Positions 13,194 through 17,375 of a DNA stretch of 17,375 nt are shown here, piece after piece; position 1 is the stretch's first letter, and each line of letters starts with the position of its first letter. Position numbers and translations under genes: made by a program. This stretch comes from Kiritimatiellales bacterium (GTDB taxonomy: Bacteria > Verrucomicrobiota > Kiritimatiellia > Kiritimatiellales > Pontiellaceae), in NCBI GenBank assembly GCA_021734595.1, contig JAIPIO010000034.1, forward strand, positions 1 to 17,375, given 5' to 3'. The notes beneath the pieces are model-generated. The model saw nothing but the letters and a program-made list of their open reading frames with translations, searched no databases and was not told where the DNA came from.

Positions 13194-14246
13194 TCATCGA
13201 TACATCGGCGGGAGGCGGTCGGAGAAGAGGATGAACGGGTCGCGGTGGAATTTTAGGTAATCCTCATGGTTGCGCTGACCGGGGAGGGGAACACTGTTTT
13301 TTCGGTCGGAATTCATCCACGTCATCATGTAGGCCAGACGGCAGGCCACGGGGTCCTCTTTCAGCGCCGCGAGAAATTCGCCGGTAAACCAGTCGCTGCG
13401 CGTCACCGCCACCAGGCTATCCTTGGGGCCGATTTCCGTGGCGGCGGGCACTTTGCCGCGAGCCTCGGAAAAATCAACCACCATGCGGCAGTCGGCCATG
13501 AAGGAATCCAACTGATCGCTGCGGTAGTAGTGGTCGAATCCGATAATGTCGACATAGTCGTCGCCCGGATAGCGTTCCTCGTAGCCGTAGCGCGAGGGCT
13601 TGGAGGGGGAGTAGGCCATCAGCAGGTTGTGGACGCCCTTTCCCCGCAGATAGTCCACCGTATAGCGCCAGGCCGCCTTGTATTCCTCCGGTGTGCAATG
13701 TTTCGCTCCCCACCAGAACCAGTCGCCGGTGTTTTCATGAAACGGTCGGAAAATGATCGGCACCTTCACACCGTCGACTTCCAATGATTGGAAATAGTCC
13801 GCCATTTCATCCAACCACCCGCTCCAGACCTGGTTGCCCTTGCCGCCGGGCATCAGGTTTTGCAGCGGATTGCCGGTGGCGTCTTCCGGTGCTCCCATGT
13901 TGAGCGGATTGCGCGCATGCCAGCTGTAGGTGATAATTCCGCCGCGCTTGAAAATGGCTTTCACCTGTTTTTCGTGCTTGTGAATTCCCCGGTTAAAATC
14001 AAAGCCGTAGAGGGCCGGGAATGTGCCGGTGGCGGTCTTTACATCGGAGCGGTCAATCGACTCGTATTCATGTTTCCAAGTCTGCCCCTGCACCACCGTG
14101 TTGTGGTGGCCGTAGATCAAATGCTTCTGGCCGACTTTCCTGAGATTGGAATAGAGCGCGCGGGTTTCCCTAGTGGCCTGCGGATCCGACTGCGCGAATG
14201 CGCTGACGGCAACGAACACCATCAGACAGGTGGAGATGGATCTCAT
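13194..14246 (-). CDS. Glycoside hydrolase family 26 (beta-mannanase-like), secreted
   Basis: This 350-residue protein has a signal peptide (M-R-S-I-S-T-C-L-M-V-F-V-A-V-S-A-F-A, cleavage after about 18) and a GH26 (beta/alpha)8 barrel. Signatures: L-I-Y-G-H-H-N-T (43-50), P-A-L-Y-G-F-D-F (77-84), I-T-Y-S-W-H-A-R-N-P (105-114), the acid/base motif R-P-F-H-E-N-T-G-D-W-F-W-W-G with Glu171, Y-V-D-I-I-G-F-D-H-Y-Y (231-241), and the nucleophile motif A-A-T-E-I-G with Glu271. It should cleave beta-1,4-mannan-type linkages; some GH26 members act on mixed-linkage glucan or xylan. The start codon overlaps the upstream gene's stop as ATGA, so translation is coupled. The palindrome at 13779-13793 exactly encodes F-Q-S-L-E (152-156), next to the barrel strand carrying the acid/base. 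Confidence 0.9.
   Translation of the reverse strand: MRSISTCLMVFVAVSAFAQSDPQATRETRALYSNLRKVGQKHLIYGHHNTVVQGQTWKHEYESIDRSDVKTATGTFPALYGFDFNRGIHKHEKQVKAIFKRGGIITYSWHARNPLNMGAPEDATGNPLQNLMPGGKGNQVWSGWLDEMADYFQSLEVDGVKVPIIFRPFHENTGDWFWWGAKHCTPEEYKAAWRYTVDYLRGKGVHNLLMAYSPSKPSRYGYEERYPGDDYVDIIGFDHYYRSDQLDSFMADCRMVVDFSEARGKVPAATEIGPKDSLVAVTRSDWFTGEFLAALKEDPVACRLAYMMTWMNSDRKNSVPLPGQRNHEDYLKFHRDPFILFSDRLPPMYR
13779..13793. repeat. Palindrome copy inside the GH26 gene
   Basis: TTCCAATGATTGGAA, identical to the intergenic copy at 5262-5276; in the coding (minus) direction it fills codons 152-156 exactly as F-Q-S-L-E. Confidence 0.8.
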
Positions 14247-15172
14247 TTTTTGATCTTTTGCTTTATCTGCGCGTCGATGGCTTTCACCTGCTGCTCTGCT
14301 TCCGCAAGGGTGGTTTTGCTGCGTTTCATGACACCCGGATTGCCGTGGCCAATGTCGTTGAGCAGTACACGGTCATAGGTCATCCGCTGCTTTCTGACGA
14401 GAGTCTCCAGCGCCTTCCATTCCGGGTTGGCGTCACGGGGGCTGACGCCGGTTTCCAGAATATCCGAACCGGTCTTTTTGCCCAGTGCCTGCAGGAAGGA
14501 TTCCGCCATCAGCTCGTGGCCATAGTTGTTTGGATGAACCGGTTCCTTGGGATAGCACTTTTCCATAAACTTTTCGATGGGCGGACGGATGGTGAAGGCG
14601 CGAATACCGTCCTTGCCGTTGAACGACAAAATCCACTCGCCGTATTTGGCAAGCACTTCATTGTAATCGGCGGCCGGGCGTTTGAATCCATAAGTCTCTC
14701 CCGCGGCGGGTGGGTTTCGCGGCTTTACCCGCCCGGCGAAGGGGGGCGGCGTCAGCAGGATTACATTCGCACCGATCGCCTTTGAGTCGGCAATTAGTTT
14801 GATGATCCCGCTTTTATAAGCCGAAAAACGCTCCTGCGAAAACGGATGGTAGATGCCGCAGTTCATGCCGTAGCAGGCAATCACCAGATCGGGTTTAACA
14901 CGTTCCAGCACCTTTTTCAGTCGGGTATGCACACAGGGGCGAGGGAAGGGATGCTCCGGTTCCGACAGGCCCGAAACCGTTTCGCTGCCCAATCCAAGAT
15001 CGATGATTTCCGGCGCATCGGCCTCGTTCAGCAGAAACCATGTTTCCACATAATCCACATAGCGCCCGCCCATGGTAATGCTGTCGCCAAGGAACAACCA
15101 GCGTTCCTTGGCGTGCGCCGCGAGACCTGAAAGCAAAAGAACAACGAGTACCGCCAAGAAACTCTTTTTCAT
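14243..15172 (-). CDS. Secreted SGNH/GDSL-family hydrolase
   Basis: The frame extends to 15196, but the ATG at 15172 has AGGAGAGATAGG directly upstream and starts a signal peptide (M-K-K-S-F-L-A-V-L-V-V-L-L-L-S-G-L-A-A-H-A), giving 309 residues. SGNH blocks: I, L-F-L-G-D-S-I-T with Ser31; II, D-L-G-L-G-S-E-T-V-S-G (58-68); III, C-Y-G-M-N-C-G with Asn104; V, P-V-H-P-N-N-Y-G-H with His213 or His219 as the catalytic base. The C-terminal part (about 245-309) ends in a charged, probably helical tail rich in K, Q and E. It is expected to be an esterase/acetylesterase, probably on carbohydrate; the substrate is not readable. It is the middle gene of a minus-strand operon: 45 nt after the oxidoreductase stop, and overlapping the GH26 start by 4 nt (ATGA). 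Confidence 0.85.
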   Translation of the reverse strand: MKKSFLAVLVVLLLSGLAAHAKERWLFLGDSITMGGRYVDYVETWFLLNEADAPEIIDLGLGSETVSGLSEPEHPFPRPCVHTRLKKVLERVKPDLVIACYGMNCGIYHPFSQERFSAYKSGIIKLIADSKAIGANVILLTPPPFAGRVKPRNPPAAGETYGFKRPAADYNEVLAKYGEWILSFNGKDGIRAFTIRPPIEKFMEKCYPKEPVHPNNYGHELMAESFLQALGKKTGSDILETGVSPRDANPEWKALETLVRKQRMTYDRVLLNDIGHGNPGVMKRSKTTLAEAEQQVKAIDAQIKQKIKK

Positions 15173-15217
15173 CCTATCTCTCCTAATCGGTTGCATCGTT
15201 CCGATCTGTTCAATCGC

Positions 15218-16606
15218 CTACCAAAGATCTTCGCCGTAGTTCCAACCCTTGCGGCGCGGCAGCTTAACAAGTTTGGTCAACTCGCGATCGCCTTTGACCT
15301 CCATCTTGGCGCCATCCCATTCAAAGGTTTTGCCGGTGCGCTGGGCAATCACGCCGACCAGCGCGATTTCCGTCAACCGCGCGGCATAGTCGAAGTTTGA
15401 GCCGGGCATCGGTCCGCCCTTGATGGCGTCGAGCCATTCGACAAACGGTCCGCCCTTGATGCGCGGAATGGTTTTGGCCGGCAGGTTTTTGCGAAACTCC
15501 AGCCACTCATCATCGGAAACCACGAGCTTGGGGCTGTCGGGCCGTCCACCGGTCAGCAGCGTCTTTTTGTCGCCAACCATCAGCATGCCATTGCCGAATG
15601 GATCTTTTTTCGATTTTTTGTTTCCGCCATTGGCCTGATCGATCAGCCCCAGCTCCTTCAGAGCATCAGGACGTTTCCCTCCATCAAACCAAGTCAGTTT
15701 TACCGGCGGTTTGCTGCCGCGCGCCGGGAACTGCATGGTGATGATCGACCAGTCGGGGACATAGGTTCCATTGCAGTTGGAAAGCTTCGGGCTGACGTGC
15801 GTGGGCGCGCCGAGGTCGAGCGCCCAGCAGGGGGTGTCGAGGGTGTGGCAGGCCCAGTCGCCGAATTCGCCGGTTCCGAAATCCCAGTAGCCGCGCCATG
15901 TTTCGGGAATATATTCCGAACTATAGGGACGGACCGGTGTCTGGCCCAACCAAAGATCCCAGTCGAGCGTGCCGGGAACCGGTTCGCCCTTCGGAGGGAA
16001 GGAGGCCGGTTTCTGGAAATATTTGCCGTTGAACGTTGGGCCCTTGAACCAGGCGAAGACTTCGCGGACATCGCCGAGCACGCCGGCGTCGTACCACTCC
16101 TTGGAAAGGCGAATCCCCTCGGTCGCATGGCCTTGGTTGCCCATCTGGGTGATCACGTTGTATTTGTGCGCCGCCTTTTTCAGTGTGCGCAGCTGCCAGA
16201 TATCGTGGGCCAGCGGTTTTTGGACATAGACGTGCTTGCCGCGCTGCATGGCCTCCATCGCGGCGGGAAAGTGGTGGTGGTCGGGGGTGGATACCACCAC
16301 CGCGTCGATATCCTTGCCCATTTTATCCAGCATCACGCGGAAATCCTTGAACTTGGGAGCATCCGGATAATCCTTGTAGTTCTTGGAAGCACGATCATCA
16401 TCCACATCGCACATGGCCACATAGTTTTCGCCCTGGCACCCGGAGAACGCCACTTTCGCAATGCCGCCCGAACCGATAAAGGCCACGTTGACCTTGCCGC
16501 TGGCCGACGGGCCGGGTTTGCCGATGCTGAATCGCGGTAGGGTAAATGCGCCCGCAGTGGCAGCTGCGGTTTTCAGGGTTGTACGTCTTGAAAGTGTATT
16601 ATTCAT
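15218..16606 (-). CDS. Tat-exported Gfo/Idh/MocA-family oxidoreductase
   Basis: The 462-residue protein starts with a twin-arginine signal (S-R-R-T-T-L-K-T-A-A-A-T-A-G-A-F-T-L-P, Arg7-Arg8). The Rossmann fold follows (V-N-V-A-F-I-G-S-G-G-I-A, 39-50), C-D-V-D (66-69), and the family sugar/nucleotide loop V-V-S-T-P-D-H-H-H (104-112). The usual E-K-P reads Q-K-P (129-131), a variant I have seen in exported PVC members. M-G-N-Q-G-H (155-160) and W-D-L-W-L-G-Q-T-P also fit that subgroup. It should oxidise or reduce a sugar-derived substrate with bound NAD(P). AGGAGG lies just upstream of the ATG. It is first in the operon with the SGNH hydrolase and GH26 gene, and divergent from the truncated gene at 16782. 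Confidence 0.9.
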   Translation of the reverse strand: MNNTLSRRTTLKTAAATAGAFTLPRFSIGKPGPSASGKVNVAFIGSGGIAKVAFSGCQGENYVAMCDVDDDRASKNYKDYPDAPKFKDFRVMLDKMGKDIDAVVVSTPDHHHFPAAMEAMQRGKHVYVQKPLAHDIWQLRTLKKAAHKYNVITQMGNQGHATEGIRLSKEWYDAGVLGDVREVFAWFKGPTFNGKYFQKPASFPPKGEPVPGTLDWDLWLGQTPVRPYSSEYIPETWRGYWDFGTGEFGDWACHTLDTPCWALDLGAPTHVSPKLSNCNGTYVPDWSIITMQFPARGSKPPVKLTWFDGGKRPDALKELGLIDQANGGNKKSKKDPFGNGMLMVGDKKTLLTGGRPDSPKLVVSDDEWLEFRKNLPAKTIPRIKGGPFVEWLDAIKGGPMPGSNFDYAARLTEIALVGVIAQRTGKTFEWDGAKMEVKGDRELTKLVKLPRRKGWNYGEDLW

Positions 16607-16648
16607 CTGCTTCCTCCTTGTTTGCTATCAATCCAATCGTTAACAATC

Positions 16649-16654
16649 AAGGTA
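16649..16654 (-). promoter_or_regulatory. Possible -10 box of the oxidoreductase-SGNH-GH26 operon
   Basis: Minus strand TACCTT within CTATACCTTG, about 43 bp upstream of the start codon, identical to the -10 candidates of metY and the esterase gene. No convincing -35 box is seen at 16-18 bp, so this is weak. Confidence 0.25.
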
Positions 16655-16725
16655 TAGCAGAAAACCCGGGCAACAGGATAGGATATTCTAAGCCGCTTTT
16701 TAGCTATTGGCGGCAGATGCGGCGT

Positions 16726-16761
16726 TTCCAGTCCTTGGAAAAAAGTTTCCAATGCCTGGAC
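16726..16761. repeat. Palindrome pair, 21-bp spacing, in a divergent intergenic region
   Basis: TTCCAGTCCTTGGAA (16726-16740) and TTCCAATGCCTGGAC (16747-16761, last base changed) with a 6-bp spacer (AAAAGT). The second copy ends about 20 bp before the ATG at 16782 and just upstream of its GGAAGGAGG. Confidence 0.85.
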
Positions 16762-16781
16762 ACTACGGAAGGAGGAAAGGC

Positions 16782-17375
16782 ATGCAAGTTAGTGCAGCTA
16801 TCAATCAAGCGGTTGTTTTTACGAAACCGGTCCACCATCTAGGCATCGCATTGACACCGGATGAGTTGGATCAGCGTGCCCGTTCATTTCTGGAGTCGAA
16901 GGGATTCTCCGTGGTCCTCGGCAAAAAGATTTCGGGGCCGGAGCTGGCCGCACGGGATACCATCAAGCAGCATTACCTGATGTACAGCAAGGCCGCTTGC
17001 GCAGCGTCGGTGGAGATCGGCGAAAGGGGAAAAGAAAAGTTTGCCAAGGAATTCGGCAAAGTCTGGGAGGATGAATACGCGGCGGGGCGCATCCTTCCAA
17101 CGTTCCAATTATTGGAAAGGCGCCGCATCGACGTTCATCAGCTGTTTGGTTTCTGGATCAAACAATTTACAGCCCGCAAAACAGCCAAGCTTCAGGATGG
17201 CATGATTATGGCATGGCTGGAGGAACTGGATGCCTACTGCATCAATGCCTTTTATCCCGCCATGGAGGCCAACTTCTGCAACCCGGAAACACGGATGGAC
17301 TATTATGTTGTGGAATTCGACCCGGATCAGGTTTCGTGGCTTGAGTTCCGCAAAAACATCCTCGGATCGACCGAT
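16782..17375 (+). CDS. Nucleoside-diphosphate-kinase-like protein, 3' truncated by window edge
   Basis: The frame from the ATG at 16782 stays open to the window end (198 codons) and has a very strong Shine-Dalgarno (GGAAGGAGGAAAGGC before ATG). Residues 13-19 (V-F-T-K-P-V-H) and H-L-G-I-A-L-T-P-D-E-L, E-S-K-G-F-S-V-V-L-G-K-K-I, then A-R-D-T-I-K-Q-H-Y are laid out like the start of nucleoside diphosphate kinase (I-K-P-D, G-F-x-I-x-x-x-K, H-Y). Near the end, N-I-L-G-S-T-D resembles the NDK G-x-T-N/D-P motif that precedes the active-site region, which would lie beyond the window. A long insertion (about residues 70-170) separates the two parts, so this is a divergent or enlarged member, or an unrelated protein. 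The palindrome at 17103-17117 encodes F-Q-L-L-E (108-112). No signal peptide is seen. Confidence 0.6.
   Translation, partial: MQVSAAINQAVVFTKPVHHLGIALTPDELDQRARSFLESKGFSVVLGKKISGPELAARDTIKQHYLMYSKAACAASVEIGERGKEKFAKEFGKVWEDEYAAGRILPTFQLLERRRIDVHQLFGFWIKQFTARKTAKLQDGMIMAWLEELDAYCINAFYPAMEANFCNPETRMDYYVVEFDPDQVSWLEFRKNILGSTD
17103..17117. repeat. Palindrome copy inside the truncated 3'-end gene
   Basis: TTCCAATTATTGGAA fills codons 108-112 exactly as F-Q-L-L-E on the plus strand; it is followed by AGGCGCCGC. Confidence 0.8.

Noticed and set aside
14137..14151. TTCCTGAGATTGGAA as another palindrome copy in the GH26 gene
   Set aside because: One mismatch in the fixed left arm, wrong codon phase, and no partner at 21 or 32 bp; could be chance or decay.
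15173..15196. Upstream ATG of the SGNH hydrolase
   Set aside because: The AGGAGAG motif points to the ATG at 15172, which begins the signal peptide directly.
15766..15782. TTCCATTGCAGTTGGAA near the middle of the oxidoreductase gene
   Set aside because: The arms are separated by two extra bases, so it does not fit the fixed 15-bp site.
1354..17117. CRISPR array or classical REP/BIME interpretation of the palindromes
   Set aside because: There are no regular spacers of CRISPR size, units are only 15 bp, and copies inside genes and helical phasing do not fit REP elements; no transposase is present.

Overview
The window looks like a chromosomal segment from a PVC-superphylum bacterium, most likely a Kiritimatiellota/Verrucomicrobiota-type marine polysaccharide degrader (inference from gene content only). 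The best lineage marker is a 51-residue basic protein at 5020-5175 (-) of a type I know from Chlamydiae/Verrucomicrobia. Other hints are a PQQ-like beta-propeller protein beginning with an exported W-x-Q-F-R-G-P motif, a Tat-exported Gfo/Idh/MocA oxidoreductase, a secreted FG-GAP/ASPIC-UnbV protein, and a secreted beta-sandwich protein with a D-T-D-x-D-N-I-P-D-W-W-E calcium-type motif.

Layout. 1-1321 (+): 3' part of a secreted beta-propeller gene. 1422-3847 (-): metY-metX, translationally coupled, preceded by a clear SAM-I (S-box) riboswitch (about 3984-4108) with its own promoter. 4237-4983 (-): an RluB/RsuA-type rRNA pseudouridine synthase. 5020-5175 (-): the small basic protein. 5386-7575 (+): a secreted TolB/PL22-like propeller with two fibronectin-III-like domains. 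7672-11202 (+): a very large secreted protein (duplicated sandwich domain, FG-GAP repeats, ASPIC/UnbV). 11210-12163 (-): a secreted sandwich protein. 12299-13183 (+): a sialate O-acetylesterase-type SGNH esterase. 16606-13194 (-): a three-gene operon, Gfo/Idh/MocA -> SGNH hydrolase -> GH26 beta-mannanase-like enzyme. 16782-end (+): a truncated gene with nucleoside-diphosphate-kinase-like features.

Function. The left half is housekeeping (methionine by direct sulfhydrylation under SAM control, rRNA modification, a small probably ribosome-linked protein). The right half is an exported carbohydrate-processing set: a mannan-type glycosidase, two ester-cleaving hydrolases, an oxidoreductase, and large adhesive or binding proteins.

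The most unusual signal is a dispersed 15-bp palindrome, TTCCA-R-N3-Y-TGGAA. Twelve exact TTCCA-N5-TGGAA copies lie in 17.4 kb, where about 0.02 would be expected by chance with equal base frequencies. In noncoding DNA the copies come in clusters whose start-to-start distances are only 32 or 21 bp (three or two helical turns). At two loci the pair brackets a candidate promoter in the same geometry. One copy is nested in the loop of the metX terminator. Three of the four exact copies inside genes are in the same codon phase, encoding F-Q-x-L-E. This looks like an abundant dimer-binding site (operator, nucleoid or uptake signal) that I cannot match to a described system.
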